Below, piece after piece: positions 57,104 to 64,000 of a DNA stretch of 64,000 nucleotides. The stretch is from NCBI RefSeq assembly GCF_900095025.1, contig NZ_FMBK01000001.1, forward strand, positions 124,001 to 188,000. Reading direction: 5' to 3'. The translations under genes were made by a program, and so were the position numbers. The notes beneath the pieces were generated by a model. That model did no database searches. It saw nothing but the letters and a program-made list of their open reading frames with translations, and was not told the origin of the DNA. This stretch comes from Acinetobacter albensis. GTDB lineage: Bacteria; Pseudomonadota; Gammaproteobacteria; Pseudomonadales; Moraxellaceae. Numbering within the stretch: position 1 is the stretch's first letter; each line of letters begins with the position of its first letter.

Positions 57104-58123
57104 TTACATACCTCGAACATTGACTTTAAGGTTTGTCGCTGACACACCGACTGCCCCAATGTTACCCATTGAGCCATTTTGTAGTCCATTAAATACATTG
57201 GCATTGGATTGCCCTTTCTCTCCAAGTTGAAGGTTTTTAATAGATATATTCAACTTATCAGAAACACCTTCATTTCCAAAAACGATTCCACCCGGAATGT
57301 TTTCGGAACCACTTGTGACATCATTGACTAAACTTAGATAAAAACCATTTAAAGAAAAACCATTGGCATCTTTACCTGTAATTTGTGCATCAAATTGTGC
57401 ACCCGTATTTCCTGAAACCAAGTTAAATGAACAACCATCGGGTTGTGCCGTCGTCGACCCACAAATCGAATCGATTGCACCACCAAATTTGATCAATTGA
57501 CCTTGTGGAGAATGACCCAATTGAATATTCATAGTCGGCTTATTGGCCGCAATAAATTTAATATCAATATTGCTACTACTGCGTAATAATTCTGTAATAT
57601 TGTTTTTTAAACTCGTTCCCGTCGTAAAAATGGATTTTTGGGTATACGTTGAACCCAGAACAGAGGAAATAGCATCTGAACCATCAGGCACCATATATGC
57701 TGAAAACGGACGTATACGAAGCCCATTGACCTGATTGCCTAAAGATAGGGCAAGATTAGCAAATGCACCATTGATTCCTGAGCCAGCATCTGTATCAACA
57801 ACCACTTTTAACGCTTGTGAAGCACTATTTTGAATGGTGCCATTTGCATTGAAAATTTCAACAAAATCTACGCCAATAGGAGCCGTAGCACCAGGACTTT
57901 TTGCCATCACCAAAGCTGCTTTTGTAGTCGCGTTTGGCGTAAAACCATTTTTATCAATAATTGCTACTTGATTAAAATCAATTTTTGAAATACTCACATC
58001 CACTGTTAAACCATCTTGCCCAGTGGTATTGGAAAGACTGTGATCATCAAGTGGCTGCATCGCCATCGTGATTGGACTTAATAATAATAAAGACAAGCAT
58101 CCCAATTTTTTGTTTTTTTTCAT
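57104..58123 (-). CDS. Exported beta-rich protein of the DUF6160/Fil-like group
   Basis: A 339-residue exported protein. The signal peptide ends PITMA and the mature form starts MQPLDDHSLSNTTGQDGLTV, the motif shared with the upstream genes. The rest is Asn/Gly/Ser/Thr-rich and beta-strand-like (e.g. KLNISIKNLQLGEKG), with one Cys-x(10)-Cys pair (ICGSTTAQPDGC). It ends NLKVNVRGM, similar to the end of the partial gene at the right edge. Such proteins are often labelled Fil, pilus-related or DUF6160 in Acinetobacter; no function is proven. ATG at 58123 is chosen; the longer frame has no better site. It is the last gene of a five-gene run. Confidence 0.75.
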   Translation of the reverse strand: MKKNKKLGCLSLLLLSPITMAMQPLDDHSLSNTTGQDGLTVDVSISKIDFNQVAIIDKNGFTPNATTKAALVMAKSPGATAPIGVDFVEIFNANGTIQNSASQALKVVVDTDAGSGINGAFANLALSLGNQVNGLRIRPFSAYMVPDGSDAISSVLGSTYTQKSIFTTGTSLKNNITELLRSSSNIDIKFIAANKPTMNIQLGHSPQGQLIKFGGAIDSICGSTTAQPDGCSFNLVSGNTGAQFDAQITGKDANGFSLNGFYLSLVNDVTSGSENIPGGIVFGNEGVSDKLNISIKNLQLGEKGQSNANVFNGLQNGSMGNIGAVGVSATNLKVNVRGM

Positions 58124-58337
58124 TGTCCTAATCCATAGACAAGTGTTTAAAATATGTCCAAAGTCTAGCACAGTTAAAACATATCATCATGAGTATAAGA
58201 TAAATGGTTTTAACCACAATTCCACTAGACAAAATTCAACTATTTACACCATAAATTAAATGTACGACATTAAAATTTATTCATTTTAAGACTAAAAAAT
58301 TGCTAAAAATGAGTTCATTATTTTTATCAATTTGAAT

Positions 58338-59450
58338 TTAACAGAATGTTAAACCACCATAACAGTTATCCACTGGAAACTGATTTTGATTCAAATCTTT
58401 TAAATCTAAGCCAAATACTGCACCCAACGTCGTATATACTCGTCTTGTGGTGAAGTTTTCGATTTTACTTTCTGGCAGTTCCATCCACCAACCTTTTTGT
58501 GCATTCAACCATTTTCCGTTGGTATTCCACATGACATCCTGTCCCTGCACAGATATACCGAAATTATCTACACTTTCACCAGGATCATATTTTCTATTCC
58601 CATTAGGATCACTACCTGCAGTAATGTTATGAATAAATCTTAAATCTTGGTCTAAATTTGAATTAATCGTTAAATTAAGTAAGGATTTTACTTTAATTCC
58701 ATTTAAGTTAACTCGACTAGCACGTTGCATTAATAAATCAAAGTAATTATCACCTGTATTAGGTTCATTAGCATTAATCGTGGAATTGGTACTTGTAAGC
58801 TCGAAATTTAGAAAACCCGTACAACCATTTTGTGTAGTAGGTGCATAACTACAAATAGTAGTAGGAACAATACCGTTATTGATAATGGTTGGCATATGAC
58901 CACTGATACTATTAATACCTGTATGGTTAGCTGCAACATTAGGGTCACTACCATTCGTGGGTGGGCTACCAATCGAGAGCATGCCCCAAATAGAATCGGC
59001 ACCTATTTTAAAACCGACCAATTCCCGAGTAGAAGCACTGGTTGGATTTTTAATGGCAATTTCATAAAAAGGATTAATCAGGGTGAAATCCGATGCAGGT
59101 CCTGCATCTGTACCACCTGCCATATTACCAGTAGGCACAATACCTGTAAAACTCACGTTATCAAGGTCAATATCACAACCTGCCCCTTTAACTCCCCCAC
59201 AGCCCAACTGGAGTTTTTTAATATTGGCATTTAAATCAAGTTGAGCTTCCATTCCTAATTTATAAAAACCCGTGTCAACGTTTGGATTGGTTCCCCCTGG
59301 CCCGATATAAGACATGTTAAATAATGCCTGTCCTGTTTCTGCCGACAACTCACTGTCCGTTAATACCTTTAAACTATTGCCTGTCGCGGCTAAAACACTT
59401 CCACTCATCATACCCAGCATAGCGATTGCTAAATAGTTCATCCTTTTCAT
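58338..59450 (-). CDS. Exported beta-rich protein of the DUF6160/Fil-like group
   Basis: A 370-residue exported protein. Signal cleavage is near residue 21-22 (SVLAA), and the mature start LKVLTDSELSAETGQALFNM carries the group motif. The body is Asn/Thr/Gly-rich with long beta-strand-like stretches. Short cysteine loops occur: LGCGGVKGAGCDIDL, ICSYAPTTQNGCTG and the C-terminal CYGGLTFC. AGGAGAT precedes the ATG. It lies 21 bases after the 783-residue gene, so it is in the same operon. A gap of 214 bases follows before the next gene. The function is unknown. Confidence 0.78.
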   Translation of the reverse strand: MKRMNYLAIAMLGMMSGSVLAATGNSLKVLTDSELSAETGQALFNMSYIGPGGTNPNVDTGFYKLGMEAQLDLNANIKKLQLGCGGVKGAGCDIDLDNVSFTGIVPTGNMAGGTDAGPASDFTLINPFYEIAIKNPTSASTRELVGFKIGADSIWGMLSIGSPPTNGSDPNVAANHTGINSISGHMPTIINNGIVPTTICSYAPTTQNGCTGFLNFELTSTNSTINANEPNTGDNYFDLLMQRASRVNLNGIKVKSLLNLTINSNLDQDLRFIHNITAGSDPNGNRKYDPGESVDNFGISVQGQDVMWNTNGKWLNAQKGWWMELPESKIENFTTRRVYTTLGAVFGLDLKDLNQNQFPVDNCYGGLTFC

Positions 59451-59471
59451 ATTTTTATCTCCTATGCTGAC

Positions 59472-61823
59472 TTAATGCGGGGTGATATTAAACTGGCTAT
59501 TAATTTTCCCGCCAGTAAAAACCATTTCACCTAAACGCTGTGCAGTTCCACCTGTTGGATAGAAATTCAAGTCTTTAACGCGTAATACATCCGAAGCCTG
59601 ATTATTGGGATTAATTCTTAATGAGGTATTTAAATCAACATTATCCTTGTTAATTTTAATTTGGTTACTAAAGCTGATTTTACCTGAGATATTATCCAGC
59701 CCAACAATTGAATTATCAATTGGCTCAACGATTTGAATCGCACCATTGGTCAGATTCATTGTGCCATCAAAACTAATATAATTGCTATCAAGAGTATTAC
59801 CCCCTGGTACCATCACCATGTCAACACCACCTTCCATGCGCAAGCGTAAACCGAACAGCACATCATTATTCGTGATAAAACCATTAATTGGTGCATAACC
59901 TTTACCAATAGTTTTATATTGTGATCCTGGTAAATAACCGACTGCGAACTGGCCCGCAGCAGCGAGCATAAACTTCGGAATATTAATATTGAGTTTGCCG
60001 CCTTCAAGACCAATACTGCCATAGCCATTCATCAACATGTCAATATTACGGATACCAAGATAGTAGTTAATAGGATCGCCTGTTAAAGCTTCATCTCTTA
60101 AACCATCACCATTACTATCGCTAGCACCATATTTTTTACCGTCAATGAGCATAATTGAGGTTGTTTTTGATCCATCATTTCCCAACGCCAGATTCTGAGC
60201 AACGGTCTTGGTAAAATCATAGTTAATCCCTTGTGTTGCCATAGAAAGTGCAAAGCCTAAACGTTCCGCAGTCGTACCATTCCCTTCTGTAGCTGTCGGA
60301 CCACCATAAAGCGCGATATTACTATTGAGATTATAGAAGGGTAAACCTAAGCCCCATGTACCGCCACCACTTGGATCATTTGCAGTAATTCCATCTTTAT
60401 ATACATCTGGACTGGCAATAAATTGAGTTTGTCTAGCTAAAGCCTGAAAATTGGTACCACGTGAAGCGATGACCAGAGAACGTGGATTCGCTCCACTGCT
60501 ACGACTGTGAAGTAATTGTGAATAGTTATCTGGAACGGTCAAATTTCCAGTTAAAAATGGTGCAGCATTGAGTACAGCATTTTGCGGCAAGGCCATGCGC
60601 TTGGTATCTGCTAGATTAATATAAACATTACCTGAATCAAAATAAGCACGATCTGTATTTAGAGCTCCTCCACCATTTTGCTTACGCACCAACAAAGGAC
60701 TTAGATTACTAAAAGATAAGCCATAAGCTTGCGTACCACCATGTCCCAACTCTAGTGTAGTTGCAGCTTCCCCGCTTGGTAAATTATTTTCATTACTGAA
60801 CTCAGCATACATTCGGGTCGCTAATCCAGTACTGCCCATAATTGTACTGGCAGTCGGTGCTGCAGTAAGAGTGGTACTATTCCTTGTGAATGCTTTACCT
60901 AAAATTGCTTCACCAGCACTATCTACACCATTGGTGCCACGAAATTGTAATTTTGCTTTCGGAATATATCCTGAAGCTCCTAAACGAATCATTCCTTTGG
61001 CATTATCGGTGTTAAAGCTAGTCCCCGTATTACTCTTCATGACCAAATCAATATTTAGACCGGGTTTAGAATTTGCAAACGTCATTCCACCAGAACAATC
61101 AGCTCCCACCTCACACACTCGATTTAAATGAACAGCCCCGTCATCTCGTGTTTCAAGTATCAATCCATTGATTGGATCGACATACATGTAGCCTTTGCCT
61201 GTAAAATTAAAATTAAAATTTTTAAAAATTAATTGATTCTTAGTAGACGAAGGATCTGCAGCGTTTTCTCGCTGTGTCAGATAAAGATTAATATGTTTAA
61301 GTGATATTTCTGCATCAGATAAACTATTTTGATTAAATAATCCATCTTGTGTCTTAAAATGCAATGTCGCATTTTCCGTGGATTGTACTGTTAACCCACC
61401 TACACTGGTATCACAACTTGTTCCTGCTGCATCACATAAACGAAAACTATCCGCACTAATGGTGCCATAGCGTGATTCTATTTTCAGATCTATACCCGCT
61501 TTACCAGAAACATTTGTGCCTGTTTGAATTTGATATGTTGTACCTAAATTGTTACCTGTGATAGCAATGCCTTCTGCATAAGCACGTAGACTGGTTTCAG
61601 CGGTACCCAGAGGCAAACCTGCCTTATCTTCCCAATAGAGTCGATCAATATTTAGATTATCGTATGCGGTATTTATATAAATTCCATCTTGAGCATCAAC
61701 CTGACGCATAGCAGTATCATTTAGCTCCTGCATCGCAAAAACTGGACTATTTGCTATATACAAACTCACTGCCAATACCGTTAATTGGAAAATGGGTTTC
61801 TGATATTTTTTATTTTTTTTCAT
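59472..61823 (-). CDS. Large exported protein of the DUF6160/Fil-like group
   Basis: A 783-residue exported protein, the largest of the cluster. The signal peptide ends SPVFA and the mature form begins MQELNDTAMRQVDAQDGIYI, close to the motif of the 339-residue protein. The body is repetitive beta-rich and acid/amide-rich, with Cys loops (LCDAAGTSC near residue 120, VCEVGADC near 230), no membrane helices and no obvious catalytic motif. It ends with a GGKINSQFNITPH strand. ATG at 61823 has AGG 8 bases upstream; the longer frame to 61853 would overlap the preceding gene. A surface fibre or adhesin role is a guess. Confidence 0.78.
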   Translation of the reverse strand: MKKNKKYQKPIFQLTVLAVSLYIANSPVFAMQELNDTAMRQVDAQDGIYINTAYDNLNIDRLYWEDKAGLPLGTAETSLRAYAEGIAITGNNLGTTYQIQTGTNVSGKAGIDLKIESRYGTISADSFRLCDAAGTSCDTSVGGLTVQSTENATLHFKTQDGLFNQNSLSDAEISLKHINLYLTQRENAADPSSTKNQLIFKNFNFNFTGKGYMYVDPINGLILETRDDGAVHLNRVCEVGADCSGGMTFANSKPGLNIDLVMKSNTGTSFNTDNAKGMIRLGASGYIPKAKLQFRGTNGVDSAGEAILGKAFTRNSTTLTAAPTASTIMGSTGLATRMYAEFSNENNLPSGEAATTLELGHGGTQAYGLSFSNLSPLLVRKQNGGGALNTDRAYFDSGNVYINLADTKRMALPQNAVLNAAPFLTGNLTVPDNYSQLLHSRSSGANPRSLVIASRGTNFQALARQTQFIASPDVYKDGITANDPSGGGTWGLGLPFYNLNSNIALYGGPTATEGNGTTAERLGFALSMATQGINYDFTKTVAQNLALGNDGSKTTSIMLIDGKKYGASDSNGDGLRDEALTGDPINYYLGIRNIDMLMNGYGSIGLEGGKLNINIPKFMLAAAGQFAVGYLPGSQYKTIGKGYAPINGFITNNDVLFGLRLRMEGGVDMVMVPGGNTLDSNYISFDGTMNLTNGAIQIVEPIDNSIVGLDNISGKISFSNQIKINKDNVDLNTSLRINPNNQASDVLRVKDLNFYPTGGTAQRLGEMVFTGGKINSQFNITPH

Positions 61824-61846
61824 AATCATCCTATCCGTGATCATTT

Positions 61847-62542
61847 CTAGCAACGAGACATATCACTCGTACAGCTAAATATTTTCAAACTTCCCTGTAA
61901 GGCAAGATTTCCATTCATGGTCAATCCAGTAAAACCCGTTTCACGTCCATTATCAAAGGCATTTGTCGTATTGGTATATTTACCCGCAGCATAAGCGCCT
62001 ACTCCGCTCCCACCATTTCCCATGGCCAAGTAACCTGGAACATTATTTGTTCCTTCATTGGCTACCGTATCTGTTTCAATGGCTAAGGCACTAAAACCGA
62101 AGTTACGAATTCTGATCGGATATTTTTCACTGAAGCTCACTTGGAGCGCTGCCTTAATTTGATCTACGCCACTTGTATTTTTATAAAGTAAATCTGTCCC
62201 ATCAATTTGAACTTGTTGCAGATCTATCGTGCCTTGAACACCTTTGAATACAACCCACTGTTTTTTACCAGCAGCATCTACCCGATTGTTCAAAGACATT
62301 GCAAATCGGCAAAATCTTAAATCACTACACGTTGAGCTATCAAAAGAATAAGTATCCAGAAACCCAGAAGTCGTATTGGTTTGACTTATTTGATTAAGAC
62401 TGAGTAACCAATCAATCGTTGCAGCAGAAGATGCTTGTCCATCTATTTTTGCGAGTTCGTAATTTTCTACAGCTTGTAACTCAGCATGTGCATTTACACT
62501 TATTAAAGTCCATAGTGCAGCACATAATATTGATTTATTCAT
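61847..62542 (-). CDS. Exported protein of the DUF6160/Fil-like group
   Basis: A 231-residue exported protein. The signal peptide ends VNAHA (residue 20). The mature start ELQAVENYELAKIDGQASS is a diverged form of the group motif. Cys pairs: TCSDLRFCRF near residue 60 and SCTSDMSRC at the extreme C-terminus. Beta-rich, Gly/Asn-rich body. Two ATG codons are adjacent; the second (62542) is 6 bases from AGGAG. It sits 9 bases from the upstream partial gene, so it is clearly co-transcribed. The function is unknown. Confidence 0.78.
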   Translation of the reverse strand: MNKSILCAALWTLISVNAHAELQAVENYELAKIDGQASSAATIDWLLSLNQISQTNTTSGFLDTYSFDSSTCSDLRFCRFAMSLNNRVDAAGKKQWVVFKGVQGTIDLQQVQIDGTDLLYKNTSGVDQIKAALQVSFSEKYPIRIRNFGFSALAIETDTVANEGTNNVPGYLAMGNGGSGVGAYAAGKYTNTTNAFDNGRETGFTGLTMNGNLALQGSLKIFSCTSDMSRC

Positions 62543-62551
62543 CATCTACTC

Positions 62552-64000
62552 CTACAGCCCCCGAGTGGTAATTTTCATATGTTGAATTAACATGCCATCA
62601 ATGACTGCAGAACCTAAGTTTTTAGGCGCAAAATATTCTCGGGTAGATGGTAGCGTTGCAGATCCAGGATTACTTACCCAAGATGAACCATTCACCACAG
62701 CACCCGGTAAAGCCCCCCATGCTGCTCCAGCACAAGCGCCACTTTGTGCAACTGCACCTGTACAGAAATCTCCAGCATCAACCCTGCCTTCTACTTTATA
62801 AGCCGCGTGAGATACTCGTGGATCAATAGAAAAAGTAGCATGATTAACTGAACCTACATTAATCCAATCCGCCAGATTAAATTCACTGTAAGTACCGGTA
62901 GTAGCTGTAGCTCCTGAAGTATAGGTCCCATTATCTTGAAGGTACTCCCATCGTGGAGTTGTACCTGATTGATTTTTCTGACGATATTTAGATTGCAGCT
63001 GATAATAATTTTGCGTGATATTAGAAGTTGCTATATTTTTCAATGCGCCAAAAGAAACTCCAATCGCATCTGCCCCACTATATCCTGTGACCAGATTACT
63101 GCCAGCACCAGAATATTTTGTAGAACCTATAGTAATACTGCTGTGGGTGGCAGGATAAAATGTTCCACCGACTGTTTTACCACATTGGTACACATTACAA
63201 GTTGAACCCAAGTAAGTCGTTGAGGCTGGATTAGCATAATCAGTGTAAATTTTTTGATAAACATTGGCCTGATTAGGAATACGCGTGATTTCCATATTCA
63301 AGTTTTTACCATCATCGGCTACACCTATGACTAAAGGTTGATAGAGCGAACCCAGTACCAAATTAAAATTGGCTCCATACAAAAACAAACCTTCATTTTC
63401 AGCAAATGTTGGCGCTGTTGCAGCGCTATCAATTGCTGGCGTTGAAGCATTCTCACCAGCAACACCTTGAGTACTAAAACGCAATACCGATAAATTACTA
63501 GGAAGTGTATATGAAACGCCATTGTAAGTATCTGTAGTACGGAGTGCCCGATATTGATAACAAGATGCAACATCTGGGCAAGTATTATTAGCCATTCCAG
63601 TAGTTGCTCGAGTTGTATCTGTCGAACTGTAGAGATAAATTGCCTGATTGGTTGTGGTACGGGCCGCAGTACCATTGACTACGGTGGCTTTAAACCCACT
63701 GGTGTCTGTAGCCTGTGTATCACCACCATTGAACCGTAAAGTTCCGGCCAAACCCAGCGTGTTATTATAAGATGTACTTAAACCACCACTAGTCGTTGCA
63801 CCACCCAAAGTTTGAAAAAGATTAATCGAACTACCATTGATACTAAAATTATTCCAGATGGCCTGTAATCGCAAACGATTGGACAATCCCGCGCCCCATC
63901 CTGCCGGATTATTATCAGGCGCAGCAACTGTCGGATTACGCATAAACACATCGGTCCACAAACCTAATTTTAAATGGTAATCATCTGTACTATTTGCACC
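62552..64000 (-). CDS. C-terminal part of a large exported Fil-like protein (start outside window)
   Basis: The open frame continues to the right edge (13 more in-frame codons, with residues such as ANSTDDYHLKLG), so at least about 482 residues of a longer protein are visible. It is extremely rich in Thr, Ser, Asn, Ala and Gly and poor in charge, as in bacterial surface fibres. Cys pairs recur: TCPDVASC, TCNVYQC and FCTGAVAQSGAC. The C-terminus HMKITTRGL resembles that of the last gene in the cluster (LKVNVRGM). A signal peptide cannot be judged. It is the first visible gene of the run. Confidence 0.75.
   Translation of the reverse strand, partial: GANSTDDYHLKLGLWTDVFMRNPTVAAPDNNPAGWGAGLSNRLRLQAIWNNFSINGSSINLFQTLGGATTSGGLSTSYNNTLGLAGTLRFNGGDTQATDTSGFKATVVNGTAARTTTNQAIYLYSSTDTTRATTGMANNTCPDVASCYQYRALRTTDTYNGVSYTLPSNLSVLRFSTQGVAGENASTPAIDSAATAPTFAENEGLFLYGANFNLVLGSLYQPLVIGVADDGKNLNMEITRIPNQANVYQKIYTDYANPASTTYLGSTCNVYQCGKTVGGTFYPATHSSITIGSTKYSGAGSNLVTGYSGADAIGVSFGALKNIATSNITQNYYQLQSKYRQKNQSGTTPRWEYLQDNGTYTSGATATTGTYSEFNLADWINVGSVNHATFSIDPRVSHAAYKVEGRVDAGDFCTGAVAQSGACAGAAWGALPGAVVNGSSWVSNPGSATLPSTREYFAPKNLGSAVIDGMLIQHMKITTRGL

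Noticed and set aside
58830..59234. Plus-strand ORF of 134 codons opposite the Fil-like gene
   Set aside because: Antisense of a gene with clear signal peptide and ribosome site; Cys/Thr/Ile-rich composition with no domain.
1..64000. Mobile elements, prophage, CRISPR or toxin systems
   Set aside because: No transposase, integrase, terminal inverted repeats or direct-repeat/spacer pattern were seen; gene content is core-like throughout.

Overview
The window looks like an ordinary stretch of an Acinetobacter chromosome. The DNA is AT-rich. The gene content is typical of the genus: a DcaP-type porin, the Chp (pilG-pilH-pilI-pilJ-chpA) chemosensory cluster, PNAG genes, a signal-peptide-less YkuD enzyme resembling ElsL, GltS, ChrA, and a group of secreted proteins like those often labelled Fil or DUF6160 in this genus. 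I see no insertion sequence, prophage, CRISPR array, rRNA or replication origin. The assignment rests on recognised families, not on a search.

Layout. 1-9.2 kb: the tail of an unrecognised gene, a Pit phosphate transporter with a good PhoB box, cobalamin-dependent methionine synthase (metH), a peptide deformylase, small hypothetical proteins and pnuC. 9.3-21.5 kb: a lone crotonase; a pgaB-pgaC-pgaD operon without an adjacent pgaA; a GNAT acetyltransferase; a membrane diguanylate cyclase; an FKBP isomerase; YaeQ; a CobW-family GTPase; a small secreted peptide; an acyl-CoA thioesterase. 21.7-36.9 kb: a patatin-like lipoprotein, ChrA, GltS, a DcaP-like porin, a nitroreductase, a Bcr/CflA exporter, a FUSC protein, a YcxB-like protein, an 895-codon PepSY/flavodoxin/reductase fusion behind a Fur-like box, a YdcF protein and a DUF2750 protein. 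36.9-37.9 kb: eight tRNA genes (four Val-TAC, four Asp-GTC) behind a TTGACA-16-TATAAT promoter. 38-41.5 kb: an ElsL-like YkuD enzyme, a YbaN/DUF454 protein, a DUF1853 protein, an entericidin-like lipoprotein and dapE. 41.5-50 kb: the Chp system that controls type IV pili. 50.2-57 kb: a secreted coiled-coil protein, an RND efflux adaptor and pump, and proS. 57.1-64 kb: five consecutive minus-strand genes for exported, beta-rich, cysteine-loop proteins, the last of which runs off the right edge.

How parts work together. PgaB, PgaC and PgaD make and partly deacetylate poly-N-acetylglucosamine. The nearby diguanylate cyclase could supply the c-di-GMP that activates PgaC/PgaD in E. coli, but this link is inferred. 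The Chp genes form one transcription unit from sensor (PilJ) through coupling proteins (PilI and a ChpC-like protein) to the hybrid kinase ChpA and the regulators PilG and PilH. The five-gene cluster at the right end is the least understood part. Its proteins share a mature N-terminal motif and repeated short Cys-x(4-10)-Cys loops, which suggests one surface-exposed system of related subunits.
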